Shown: positions 1 through 11,779 of the stretch, one piece after another
Layout: each line of letters begins with the position of its first letter
How positions within the stretch are numbered: the first letter of the stretch is position 1
Source: Sipunculus nudus
Taxonomy: Eukaryota > Annelida > Sipuncula > Golfingiida > Sipunculidae
Direction of reading: 5' to 3'
DNA length: 64,000 bases
Assembly: GCA_026874595.1 (NCBI GenBank)
Contig: CM049308.1
Span: 39,063,027-39,127,026 of the forward strand
Notes under the pieces: model-generated
The model's input: the letters and a program-made list of their open reading frames with translations, nothing else
What the model was told of the DNA's origin: nothing
Databases searched by the model: none
Program-made: the position numbers and the translations under genes

Positions 1-872
1 CAGACAGGTCGATACCAAATAGCATACCACAAGGACAGGTCAATACTAGATAGCATACCACAAGGACAGGTCATTACTAGATGGAATACCTCTCGGACAG
101 GACAAAACTAGAAATCATACCACTTGGACTGGTCGCTACGAGAAACCATACCACACGGACAAGTCGATACTAGATAGGATAACGCACGGACAGGTCGATA
201 ATAGATAGGAAACAACTCGGACAGGTCAACACTAAATAGCACACCACTTGGATTGGAGAAAACTAGATACTATACCACTAGGATACTTTGATACTAGATA
301 GAATACCAATTGGACAGGTGGATATTAGATTGCATAACACACCGACGGATCGATACTAGTATTCCACAAGGACAGGTCAATATAAGATAGCATTCCACAA
401 GGACAGGTCAATATAAGATAGTATTCCACAAGGACAGGTCAATATAAGATAGTATTCCACAAGTACAGGTCAATACTAGATAGCATTCCACAAGGACAGG
501 TCAATATAAGATAGCCTACCACAAGTACAGGTCAATACTAGATAGTATTCCACTCGGACAGGTCGATACTAGATAGCATACCACAAGGACAAGTCAATAC
601 AAGATAGCAACCAAAAGGACAGGTCAATACTAGATAGCATACCACTCGGACATGTCGATACTAGAAAGCATGTCACTCGGACAGGTCAATACTAGATAGC
701 ATACCACTCGGACAGGTCGATACTAGGTAGCATAACTATTGGACAGGTCGATGCTAGATAGCATACCACAAGGACAGTTCGATACTAGATAACATCCCAC
801 TCGGACAGGTCGACACAGGATAGCATACCACTCGGACAGGTTGACACTTGATAGCATACCACTCTGACATGT
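1..872. repeat. 31-bp minisatellite, left arm
   Basis: Tandem copies of a unit of about 31 bp (GGACAGGTCAATACTAGATA then GCATACCACAA), with scattered substitutions and some irregular unit lengths. Reading frames across it are repeat translations. The array is interrupted at 873 by the LTR element and resumes at about 5,617. Confidence 0.95.
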
Positions 873-1681
873 TGTTACAGAACCTAATATAAACAGATTA
901 CGCATTCGTGATGAACACAAATCCTGTAACGGAGATAAAAAAATCAGATTCTGTAACACTGGGAAGCGTGGATTGTCTAGGGGAATGAATAAAGAAGTCA
1001 GTGGATTTTTGTTAACAAATAACTATAATTTATTTTTAAAAAAACCCTAACATTACAGTACACTAAATAAATAAAATTATACAGTAAAACAGCGGTATAA
1101 CAAGAAATCAATACAATCACAGAAAAATAATGTGCACAGTACCTGGATAGCAACACCATCACAACGATAAGTTCTTAAAACGTATACTCTCGGAGAATGA
1201 CAGTCCAGAGTAAAACTCTTGTAACAATCCAGAAAGTAAACTGAAGTCTCAGTGCACAAAATCCAGGAGAACCTCTGAAGAAAATCTATAATTGCCGCAC
1301 ACGTTGGATAAGGTCCGAGAAACTGACACACGCCCCTGCATCCGCTGGAAAAACTTCTCTGCTCTCTGCCCTCGGTTCTAAAACACAGCCTCTTTATATA
1401 CTCTTCACCCAAAGCCGGGAATTTTCCACTTCTAGAACATAATATAAATCAATATAATATAACATAATACATCAAACACGGTAAGCACGCGTCACAGGAA
1501 TTCTCTTGAAAAACATCACTGTGTGTATCTCTACATGCCAGGGTCATCACGTGACCTCGGCCACGCGTGAAAACCCCCAGCCAGCATGACAACGAGAGTT
1601 CAACCAATACGGATTAAACATAAAGTGCAACTACAACAAGAGTTACGCCCGTGTCACGCAATAAAAGGAGCACCTTTAACA
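873..1681 (-). repeat. 3' LTR (complete)
   Basis: Bounded by TGTTACAG at 873 and TAACA at 1,681. Positions 1,280-1,681 match 5,253-5,611 closely with small indels. The inner part (873-1,279) has no partner in the 5' LTR, so the LTR limits on this side rest on the TG/CA ends and the target duplication. Confidence 0.75.
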
Positions 1682-1692
1682 CTCCCCCTCCT
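1682..1692 (-). other. Polypurine tract next to the 3' LTR
   Basis: On the element's strand AGGAGGGGGAG lies immediately upstream of the 3' LTR start TGTTAAAGG, the expected place for plus-strand priming in reverse transcription. Confidence 0.75.
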
Positions 1693-1818
1693 GTAAAAAA
1701 AGGAAAGTTTTCACGCAAAACTTTCTTTTTTTGCGATAACAATCACTAAATTTTTACAAAATCTAAAAAAAACATCTTATTTACAACATTACATAAACAT
1801 CCTGTTTACAACATTTCA

Positions 1819-2200
1819 TTAACATCTCGATAAGCAATCAGCAAGTACATTGTCTTTCCCTTTGATGTGTATGATATCAAGATTGTAATACTGTAAGAAC
1901 AAAGTCAATCTCAACAATCTTTGATTTTTACACTTCAACTTATTCATGAACGTGAGGGGATTGTGATCACTGAAGACAATGATAGGCCTGACTGATGAAG
2001 TGACAAAAACAGCAAAATGTTGCAACGCCAAAATCAACGCCAAACATTCTTTTTCAATAGTGGAGTAATTTTTCTTGTTTGCATTAAACTTTCTTGATAA
2101 TACGGAAAATTGGATAATCCATGCTATCATTGCCTTCTTGTAACAACACAGCACCAGCAGCAGTATCACTAGCACCTATAGCTAACTTAAAAGGAACAGA
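1819..2200 (-). pseudogene. RNase H domain of the LTR element (broken)
   Basis: The frame carries ATIEKECLA-type (here STIEKECLALI) and IVFSDHNPL motifs of gypsy RNase H, followed by the tail KGKDNVLADCLSR typical of the end of this domain. The upstream part is out of frame. The tail lies about 140 nt before the polypurine tract, so pol ends here with no integrase downstream. Confidence 0.85.
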
Positions 2201-2278
2201 AAAGTCTGGAGCTGCTGAAACTGGTGAACTTTGCAGAATTGCTTTTAAATTCTGAAATGCATTTTCACACTGAACATT

Positions 2279-3110
2279 TCAAACAAACTTTCTCTTCTTT
2301 AACAAATTATTCAAAGGTTCAGCTACAACAGCAAAATTTGGAAAAAACTTCCTGTAGTATCCAACCATACCAAGAAAACGCATTATTTGTTTTTTGTTTT
2401 CTGGTCTAGGAAATGCAGAAATAACACTCATTTTAGCATCGCAAGGTTTTACCTGACCCTGCCCTACAATATGACCCAAAAATGTTACATGTGCATGACA
2501 AAACTCATGTTTCACTAAGTTGACGGTCAGACGTGCTTCACTGAGTCTTTCGAAGAGGTCGCAAAGAATTTGCAGATGTTTCTCCCAGGTGTCGCTGTAC
2601 ACGATGAGGTCATCAATATATGCGTCACAGCCCGAATGTCCTTGACAACCATATGGATGAGGCGTTGGAACGTAGCTGGCGAGTTCTTCATGCCAAACGG
2701 CATAACTTTATACTGGTAAGTCCCGCGGCTTCACAAATGCGGACACTTCTTTTGCTCGATCTGTCAGCGGAACATGCCAGAATCCTTTTAGCAAGTCAAA
2801 CCTGGAAACATACCTGGAGCTACCGACTATCAATACAATCATTGCTCCTCGGAATCGGGAACGTGACAGTCTTGGTGACAGAGTTCAGTTTGCGATAATC
2901 TGTGCACATACGGTAACTTCCATCAGGTTCTGGCACAAGAATACATGGTAAACTCAGTTACTGTCACTAGGTTCAATTAAATCATGGTCCAGCAAATATT
3001 GAATCTCATCCTGCAGATACATTTGCTTCTCTGGATTCAGTCTATATGGATGTTGCTTGACTGCGCCTGCCCCGCCAACATCGACGTCATGGCATAACAT
3101 GTTAGTTCGC
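2279..3110 (-). pseudogene. Reverse transcriptase domain of the LTR element (broken)
   Basis: The start (around 3,050-2,960) shows HPYRLNPEKQ and DLIEPS, the entry motifs of gypsy RT. The catalytic YIDD lies at 2,620-2,609, then LSEARLTVN, FLGHIVGQG and MVGYYRKF, all standard gypsy RT/connection motifs. Several frame changes and stops separate these pieces. Shares the element's minus strand. Confidence 0.88.
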
Positions 3111-3230
3111 GTTGGAATGTTACTAAACAAATGTTTTATAATTCCGCTGCAGGTTCTTTAGGTCTTGTTGTTCTTGTGCGGTTAGGTGTGACGGTTTGGC
3201 ATCCAGGTTTTTAAGCACGTCTGAGTTTTT

Positions 3231-3425
3231 TTATGGTACTGTACCACACTGAATGTCTACATCACATTTACAATCAGTATCTACTTTAACTGGGTCAGGG
3301 TAAGTTTTTACACAATTAACAGCAGTAACATTCTGTACAACATCTGATGTGCTATTTATGTCATAATATGGTTTCAACATGTTAACATGGCACAGTTGTT
3401 TCTTCTTACGCCGATCTGGTGTCAA
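3231..3425 (-). pseudogene. Region between integrase and reverse transcriptase (integrase C-terminal end)
   Basis: Open frame with VNMLKPYY, matching the end of a GPY/F-type integrase tail (a 'HVNMLKPY' signature common in metazoan gypsy elements). It lies directly before the RT start, confirming that integrase precedes RT. Confidence 0.75.
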
Positions 3426-3429
3426 CAGT

Positions 3430-4482
3430 ATGTAATTTAAATCACAGACTTTCTTGTCAACAATGTAAGGACCAAAATACCTAGCTTGCAGAGGTCTGCC
3501 AGGGATGGGAAGTAAGGCAAGGACCTTTTCACCAGGCTCAAACGTCCTACTTACAGTGTGCTAGTCGTACTTTGTTTTCATTTTACTTTGTGCGGATTTT
3601 AGATTTGACTTTACTGTCTCACAAGCATTGTGTAGTTTAGTGCGAAAGTCTGAGACATACTGCAGTAAACTAAGAGAATCAGGATTTTCACACAAGAGTT
3701 TTTCTTTAAGCAGTTTCAAATGTCCGTGAACGGAGTGTCCAAAAACTAGTTCAAAGGGATTGAAACCCAAGGGCTCTTGAAAGGATTCTCTGACAGCAAA
3801 CAGCAATAGGTGGATTCCTTCATTCCAGTCTTTCTGTGTGTCACAGCAATAAGTCCTGATCATGTTTTTTAATGTCTGGTGAAAACGCTCGAGGGCGCCC
3901 TGACTTCCAGGATGGAATGGCGAAGAACTGTATTGTTTTATACCTAGCTCAAGCATAACTTGATGGAATAAGCCAGACATGAAATTATACCTTTGGTCAG
4001 ACTGGACGAATTTTGACAATCCAAAAGTTGTAAAAAAACATGGCTAGGGCTTTGACAACACTTTTGGCATTAATTTTGAGCAATGGTATTGCCTCAGGGA
4101 ACCTGGTAGACGCGCACATTATTGTCAGCAAGTATTCATGTCCAGATTTTTTTTTGGGCAATGGTCCAACACAATCATCAATAAGCCTACTGAATTGTTC
4201 CTCGAAAGCAGGAATAGGCCTTAGTGGAGCCTTAGGAGGATTCTGATTGGGCTTGCCTACCATCTGGCATGTATGGCATGATTTACAATATTGTACAACA
4301 TCTTTCCTGAGGTAAGGCTAATAGAAGTGTGTACCAACTTTCTGATTAGTTTTATTTATGCGTAAATGGCCAGACAAAGGAGCCTCATGTGCCATGCTTA
4401 GAACTTCACTGCGAAAGCTTTTGGGCATTACTATTTGATGTTTGATAGCCCACTTATCATCAGTGCACACATCAGGTGGTTG
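3430..4482 (-). pseudogene. Integrase of the LTR element (broken)
   Basis: HHCC zinc finger seen as MAHEAPLSGH and YCKSCHTC. The catalytic DDE residues are all present: D at 4,176-4,174 (in DDCVGPL), D at 3,998-3,996 (in VQSDQ) and E at 3,891-3,889 (in GALERF). At least one in-frame stop in the zinc-finger part, a frameshift near 4,000-4,020 and a stop near 3,560 break it. Confidence 0.88.
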
Positions 4483-5252
4483 CTATTTACGCATAAGCAC
4501 TCCATTTTTGACATAGACACAAACTGGGTTCTGTGACAGCTCATCTTTAGAAACTGCCCTGGGAAACATACATGAAATATCAGGGTCCTTATGCTGTTCC
4601 GCGATAAGTTCCGACCTTGAGAATGCTACATCCTGTACGGGCGAGTCATTAGACGAGTCACTAGTGACTCCCAGAGTGTTATTATCTGGACCATTATCCT
4701 CATGTGTGTTTTTCTTGGCCATAGATCTAGTTACAGCACATGAAGGATACAAACCAGGAATTTCCTGACTTTCCGGATCAGTAATTCAAGTGACGGCTTT
4801 TCTGTCACTATTGGCACAGGCTGTACTTTGTCACCTGCAACATCATTGCCTAGTAGCAACTGAATTCCCTTAAAGTGTAAAGTAGTTCTAATGCCCACAG
4901 TAATATTTCCAGAAATCAAATCTGACTTTAAGTGGATACTGCGAAGCGGAACTGAAGTGTGCCTGTTTGATAAGACACCATTAACAAGTGCATGTGCACC
5001 AGGAAAGGACCTATTAGAAAATGGCATAGTGTTTGTTTACATAAGAGTCTTGCCTGAACCAGTGTCCCTCAAAATTCTAATAGGGATAGAATCTGAAAGA
5101 TCACTTGAAAGTGATACAAAACCATCATGTATGAATGGCTCAAATAACTCCATTTCAGAGTCAGGAGAGGAATCTACCACGTCAACCTCATCCAACAAAG
5201 AACTGACATTGACAGTGTCAGTAATAAACTCTTTCTCAGAGTCAAGATTGTT
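4483..5252 (-). pseudogene. Aspartic protease and linker of the LTR element (broken)
   Basis: The retropepsin active-site triad DTG lies at 5,067-5,059 within RILRDTGSG, followed by VPLRSIHLKSDL and LLLGNDVAGD, typical of gypsy proteases. A linker frame (4,752-4,483) rich in Asp, Ser and Asn connects to integrase. A stop and frame changes interrupt it. There is no capsid or zinc-knuckle sequence upstream; the protease runs almost straight into the 5' LTR. Confidence 0.82.
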
Positions 5253-5611
5253 GAAAATCTATAATTGCCACACACGTCGGATAAGGTCCGAGAAACTGAC
5301 ACACGCTTCTGCGTCCGCTGGAAAAAACTTCTCTGCTCTCTGCCCTCGGTTCTAAAACACAGCCCCTTTATATACCCTTCACCCAAAGCCGAGAATTTTC
5401 CACTTCTAGAACATTCGATGAATAATACATTATACACGGTAAGCACGCGTCACAGGAATTCTCTAGAAAAAGATCGCTGTGTGTATCTCTACATACCAGG
5501 GTCATCACGTAACCTCGGCCAGGCGTGAAAACCCCCAGCCAGCATGACAACAAAGTGCAACAACAACACGAGTTACGCCCGTGTCACGCAATAAAAGGAG
5601 CACCTATAACA
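5253..5611 (-). repeat. 5' LTR (truncated)
   Basis: Matches 1,280-1,681 of the 3' LTR. The inner LTR portion equivalent to 873-1,279, the primer-binding site and gag are absent. The junction at 5,252/5,253 joins LTR directly to protease-coding sequence, showing an internal deletion. Confidence 0.8.
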
Positions 5612-5616
5612 ATGTC

Positions 5617-5990
5617 AGTACTGTATACTACTCTGACAGTTCAATACTAGTTAGCATACCACAAGGACAGGTCAATACTAGATAGAATACCACAAGGACA
5701 GGTCAAAACTAGATAGCATTCCACAAGGACAGGTTAAGACTAGATAACATACCACAAGGACAGGTCAACACTAGATAACATACCACTCAGACAGGTCGAT
5801 ACTAGATAGCATATTACTCAGGCAGGTCGATACTACATAGCATACCACTAAGACAAGGCGACACTAGATAGCATAACTCTTGGACAGGTCGATACTAGAC
5901 AGCATACCACTAGGCCTGGTCGATACTAAATAGCATACCACAAGGACTGGTCGATACCATATAGCATACCACAAGGACAGATCAATACTT
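5617..5990. repeat. 31-bp minisatellite, right arm
   Basis: Same unit and orientation as 1-872, about twelve copies, directly after the LTR element. This shows one array split by insertion. Confidence 0.93.
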
Positions 5991-6299
5991 GATGGGGCTC
6001 ACACATTTAGGAAAGTGTCAACGTGATAACGTTACCCGGATGCCAGTACATGGCAGCATGACTAAATTGTTCACAGAGGCTTATAATTAAACATACACAG
6101 AGTCCCGATTTATCCTCGGCAGCTGTACATACACAAAAGTTCAACTAGAATACGGGTAGTCGACAAGCGACTACGTGTATCCGCCTAAATCAGAGTGGAA
6201 CGGGTGAAGTGAGGCATGGATTGAGTGGCAAGGGGAAATAGAGTGAAGTGTTGCATATACGCATGGATGTCTGCAGCTAAATTGTGTATGTAGGTTGCC

Positions 6300-7180
6300 C
6301 CCCCCCCCACCACCACAAAATCCAGAAAGCCGTCCAAGTTGTATACATATGCAAAATTTAAGGCAGATAAGTCAAACCACTACATGTATATGAATGATTT
6401 TAGCCCGTGGCAGACAAACAGATGGACGCTGAGCAAAAATGGTTGCAGGTGGCGCCACCAGTTTTGCGTATGATAAAGAGCTATGTGAGAACTATACACA
6501 TGCAAAACTTTGGCCCCATCAGTCAAACGTTTCCCAAGATATGAGCTTGGATGTCTGCTGCATAAACTAGAATGCAGGTGGGACCACCTGTCATAAAATC
6601 AAGAGAGCTGTCGGGGATGTATAAACCTGCAAAATTTTAGGCAGATATGTCAAACCACTGTCGAAATATGAGTGATTTTATCCCATGGCAGACAAACAGA
6701 CGGGAGCTGTGCAAAAATGGCTGCAGGTGGCGCCACCAGTTTTGCGTATGATAAAAAGCTATGTGAGAACTATATACATGCAAAATTTTGGCCCAATCGG
6801 TCCCCAGATATGAGCTTGGATGTCTTGAATGTAGGTGGCGCCACAGGTCATTAAATCTAAAAAGCTATCCAGGATGTATACGCATGCCGAATTTCAGGTA
6901 TATTAGTCAAGTCACTGCAGAGATATGAGTGATTTTAACCAAAGGCAGACGAACGGATGGACACTGTGCAAACATAGTTGCAGGTGGCGACACCATTTTT
7001 TGTGTATGTTATAAAGCTCTCCAAGGGCTACATTTGTGCAAAAAAGATTTCCTGATCGGTCAAACGGTTCCCGAGATATGTGGGTTTATGTGTGGAAACA
7101 GACGAACAAACGGACGCAGAGCGCAGAGGAAAGGTCAGCGGTCAAAACAAAATCGGGGCGCAGCAGTTCACATGTGACCC
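6300..7180. repeat. Tandem repeat of about 256-279 bp, three units
   Basis: GGCAGACAAACAG-type starts recur at 6,408, 6,687 and 6,943, each followed by GCAGGTGGCGCCACCAG and a shared stretch (CAAAATTTTGGCCC). Open frames here are repeat translations. The unit includes the palindrome GGTGGCGCCACC. Confidence 0.85.
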
Positions 7181-8140
7181 GAACATAATCCCGGGTTTCG
7201 TAAAATTCCGCCCAGCGGTTACTAAGGAGTTCTCCGGACACCTACGCGGCGGCGTCGGCGTGCAGCTGAAAACATAGTATCCGCAAAACTCTGTTTTGGC
7301 GGATACAATTACACTACAAGTTAGGGCTTTTAGTAATTCATGGCTACACAATAAGTTACACAATTAGTTCTACATTTTGAGGAACCGAGCCGCATTCAGC
7401 GCTTCTAAAGAATACACGAAAATAAAACACATATCTATTTCTAATTGACATACATATAGGAAATGCTAACATAAATGTAATAACATTGGAATGTTCATAA
7501 ATATACAAATAAGGTCATTATAATAATGACTGAACACATGGCAAATACAATCTTCAGTGTAAAAAGGGAATACTCTTATTTATGGTATTATGTATATTAT
7601 TACAAATTACAGAAATCGAATTCAATGATTAATATACGATACATTTGAATATTCTCATGGGACATAAAGAATATTACAGTTTGACCTGATCATTTAAAAT
7701 ATGAATACATAACAAGTCGGTAGGTAAGCAGGAATTGAAGGGCATATGAGCGAGGACTGATCGGCCGACAAAACCAGGGGAATGTGTTGATTGACCTAAA
7801 CAGTCTGTCATAATAAAATACACAATAGGCGGCTTGTGTCCTAAAAAAGTTAAAACGCTGATATTATTGTCGGGTTCTTGATGTTATGGCACATCTAGAC
7901 AGTGTAATGAATGACCTGTGTAAAAGTAAGCTGTCTGGTCCTGTTACGGGGCCTATCATTGAGTAAACAGCTCAAGCGGGGCGAAATAGGTTAACTAGCC
8001 TAGTTTATGTCAGCCATTGATGAGCTTTCATAAAGAATACTCACTGGCTGAATATGTAGAGGAGAAAAGTATATGATTTCATTTGTTATGTCTGGCAAAA
8101 CGCATGTTGATAGTAAACCTCACATTGTGTAGTGTTATAC
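7181..8140. other. Intergenic, no gene seen
   Basis: A GC-richer patch (7,190-7,290, with GCGGCGGCGTCGG) is followed by AT-rich DNA. No convincing coding signal or repeat structure. Confidence 0.5.
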
Positions 8141-8141
8141 A

Positions 8142-8147
8142 TTAATA

Positions 8148-8192
<45 letters not shown>

Positions 8193-8242
8193 TTGACAGA
8201 GGTGGAAAATCCGAGCCTTAATAATCAAGTGAATTCAATCAG

Positions 8243-8310
<68 letters not shown>
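8142..8310. repeat. Two (TA)n microsatellites
   Basis: (TA)n at 8,142-8,192 and 8,242-8,310 separated by about 50 bp of unique DNA. The frame across them is only Ile-Tyr repeats. Confidence 0.97.
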
Positions 8311-8313
<3 letters not shown>

Positions 8314-8514
8314 GGCCTAATCCGATATCTGACGTTAATAACAGACGTTCAGATGAAAGGAGCGCGATCGCTCCGGCGAACAAACGCTCTCCTACGTTTT
8401 CGGAGCTAAAGGAGAAAAGTGTTGTTTTACCCAGAATATTCCAAATTTACCAATTAAATTATGAATGTATGTTCATTATAAGCTATTGATTGAATGTCAA
8501 TTATTTTCAAACGT

Positions 8515-8568
8515 CATATATATATAAATATATATATATATATGTGCGTGTGTGTGTGTTTGTGCGTG
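8515..8568. repeat. (TA)n followed by (GT)n
   Basis: Compound microsatellite: TATATA then TGTGCGTGTGTGTGTG. Confidence 0.95.
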
Positions 8569-9400
8569 TACGGTTGTTCAGCTTTATGTTCGATTAACAG
8601 TTTCACTTAATCAAATATGTATCGCGGTTCACTAGGCAACTCTAGAAATAACCTATGACTCAAGTCAAGAGTCAAGAAAAAATTTGAATGGATTAAAGCG
8701 TGAAAAACTCAGGGGAACGAGGTCATTGATTTAAATAAAACTAATAATTAAGGCATCTAGATGTAAATATTATCATGTTACCATGTCAACTGACTGTCAC
8801 CACTTAAAACGTCAGGAAAGGGACATACAGATCAAGTGCGGGGAAAACCCCTTTTTTTTCTCGAGTCTTATGTGCATTTCTCAAACCGCGAGATTTTGTT
8901 TCAAACACCTACAGCCATCGTCGGCCGCTTTGTCTGACAAAAAGGCCAACCCGAACATTCCACGGGTCACCGAGGTAACCGGGAGATTGGGGCTGGCACA
9001 TGCAAATGATTATGACGGAATTCCTATTCAAATTAAAGCATGTGACAAGTTTTTCCAATAGCGACAGATACACAGGAACAGCTGACTTTAACAGGGGTGA
9101 GAGACTACATCTTTTTTTCAGAGCCGAGATAATTATGGGGCAGTGAAATGAATCAAAATATCTTAGCGTTTACATAATGAGACACCACATTTTACTTATT
9201 GTAATACAAAGGTTTAGTCTACTCTTCAGTCTGTCAAAAGAATTTACTTTGAAAGCGCCTGTTGTTCAGGACAACGTACTCCCATTGTAGTTGTGGTTAG
9301 AAAATTGCACCTGGTGTATAGACCAGGCAATGGTGTAATATGCTGGCACATGTGTGACGTCATCAAGGGACGGAGTTGCCGTAAGGCCAGTTGCGTAAAA
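8569..9400. other. Intergenic, no gene seen
   Basis: Ordinary AT-rich DNA. A 92-residue frame at 8,783-9,061 has no recognisable motif and is not supported. Confidence 0.5.
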
Positions 9401-11095
9401 ATATCTCGATGCCTGTGGGTCGATGGTATGAAATAAATATTGATGCCTGTGGCCAGACGGTATATACTTAATATTGATGCCTGTGTGCCGATTGTATTAA
9501 TTCAATATTGAATCCAGTGAGCAAAGGGTATAAACTTAATGTTGATGCCCCTAGGCCGATGGTATAAACTAAATACTGATTCTAGTGAGACGACGGTATA
9601 AACTAAATATTGATGCTAGTGGGCCGATGGTATAAAGTAAATATATGTCTGTTGGCCGATGGTATTAACTTAAAATTTATGCTAATGGGGAGATGGTATG
9701 AAATTAATATTGATAGTAGTAGGCCTATCGTATTAACTAAATTTTGATGAAAGTAGGCCGATGGTATTAACTTAAAGTTGGTGCCAGTGGGCCATGATAT
9801 AAACTAAATATTGATACTAGTGGGCCATGAAATAAACTAAATATTGATACTACTAAGTCTATGATTAAACTAAATATTGAAGCCTGTGCGCCGATTTTAT
9901 GAACTAAATATTGATGCTAGTGGGCTGCTGGTATAAACTAAATACTGATGCCTGTTGCTCGATAGTATAAACTCTTTATAATTACTGTGGGCCTTTGGTA
10001 TAAAATAAATACTGATGACTGTTGGCCGATGGTATTAACTAAGTATTGATGCCTATGGGCCGATAGTATAAACTATATAACTGATTTAACTAAATATGGA
10101 TGCCTGTGCGCCGATGGTATGAACTAAATATTGATGCCAATGAGCTGATAATATAAATTAAATACTGATGCGTGTGGACAGATAGTATATACTTAATATT
10201 GATGCCTGTGTGCCGTTTGTATTAATTAAATATTGAATCCAGTGAGCCAAGGCTATAAGCTAAAGATTAATGCCCCTAGGCCGATGGTATAAACTAAATA
10301 TTGATGCTAGTGAGCCGACGGTATAAACTAAGTATTGATGCTAGTGGGCCTATGGTATAAAATAAAAATATTGATGTCTGTTTGCCGATGGTTTAAACTC
10401 TTTATAATGTCTGTGGGCCTATGGTAAAAACTAAATATTGATGCATGTTGGCCAATGATATAAACTAAATATTGATGCTAGTGGGCCGAGGGTATTAACT
10501 TAAAGTTGGTGCCAGTGGGCCATGATATAAACTAAATATTGATACTAGTGGGCCATGATATAAACTAAATATTGATACTACTAAGCCTATGATTAAACTA
10601 ATTATTGAAGCCTGTGCGCCGATTTTATGAACTAAATATTGATGCTAGTGGGCTGCTTGTATAAACTAAATACTGATGCCTGTTGTTCGATAGTATAAAC
10701 TCTTTATAATGACTGTGGGTCTTTGGTATAAAATAAATATTGATGACTGTTGGCCGATGGTATAAACTAAGTATTGATGCCTATGGGCCGATAGTATAAA
10801 CTATATATTGATACCTGTCAGCCTAGGTATAAACTAAATATTGAAGCCTACTTGCCGATCGTAGAAACAAAATATTGATGCTAGTAGTTCGATAGTATAA
10901 ACTAAATATTGATGCATGTTGGCCGATAGTATAAACTAAATATTGATACAAGAGGGCCGATAGTATTAACTAAATATTGATGCTATCGGGCATGCAGATG
11001 GAATGAACTTAATATTGTTTCTAGTGGACAGATGGAATAAACTAGATATTGATGCCAGTGGGCCAATGGAATAAAAACTTATTGTTGATGCTAGA
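9401..11095. repeat. 34-bp minisatellite array with higher-order duplication
   Basis: About fifty diverged copies of a 34-bp unit (GATGCCTGTGGGCCGATGGT then ATAAACTAAATATT). Diagnostic variant units recur about 725-729 bp apart (CCCCTAGG at 9,548 and 10,273; TAAAGTTGGTGCC at 9,772 and 10,501), so a block of about 20 units was duplicated as a whole. Confidence 0.95.
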
Positions 11096-11779
11096 TGTCT
11101 AATTGTATTTTATTTAGGATGTTTTCTCTAAGTTTCTTAGTGCCTATTTTCTACCCGTTAACAGTCCGTCCTTGACGTCATTGCATTACTTTCAGAGAAA
11201 AGCTAACAATATATATTGTTTTCTTCATCTTCTTAATAATATAATAAGATTTATTATATTTCGTCCATACAGAGCTCAGGAGGTGGAAGCATCAGTGGAA
11301 AGGTTTTCTCACAGATATTATAAATATATTTTATAGGTATTTGTATTCAATGATGGGTTTAGGACATGTTTGCATGACTTAATGTATAAAATAATTCCTT
11401 TTTGTCCTCATAACAAGTGACCCGTGGGTCATGACACTCAGCTGACTGACATGTTGACAGTATGTCCTTGCTCAGACAACTAATTAAGATAATAAAGGTG
11501 GCTTCATTGTTCATGCATATTAGCTTAAGTTCATCAAGCCCCATAAAAAACAACAAATTTGATGACAATCCAACCAGCCTTTCATGAGGAATCTGGCAAT
11601 TCGTGTGAAATTTGCATTATTCCTTGGGTGCTCAAACATACCCCAAAACTGTGAGAATATAGGTCACTGTGACCCAATTTCAATGTTCTGGGGAGAACTT
11701 TTTAGGAACTCTCAGGATGTCAAGTTAGAAGATTCTGGGCACCGTGGTTATGATTTGTGCCCTACTTTGTTATCAAATT

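Larger units (their letters stand above)
873..5611 (-). mobile_element. Degenerate Ty3/gypsy-type LTR retrotransposon with Gmr1-like gene order
   Basis: The element lies on the minus strand. Terminal TGTTA...TAACA, a 4-bp target duplication ATGT (869-872 and 5,612-5,615), LTR-like direct repeats at both ends and a purine tract next to the 3' LTR define it. Domains in order on its own strand: aspartic protease, integrase, reverse transcriptase, RNase H. In ordinary Ty3/gypsy elements integrase comes last; the copia-like order with gypsy-type enzymes is the hallmark of the Gmr1 group. Capsid (gag), the primer site and the inner half of the 5' LTR are missing, and stops and frameshifts break pol, so this copy is dead. 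Confidence 0.9.

Noticed and set aside
1-872. CRISPR-like regular repeats
   Set aside because: Units are contiguous without unique spacers, imperfect, and in a eukaryotic genome; this is a minisatellite.
2224-2898. Plus-strand frames over the RT region
   Set aside because: They run antisense to recognisable RT motifs of the LTR element.
8151-8489. 112-residue frame rich in Ile-Tyr
   Set aside because: Translation of (TA)n microsatellite; no other coding evidence.
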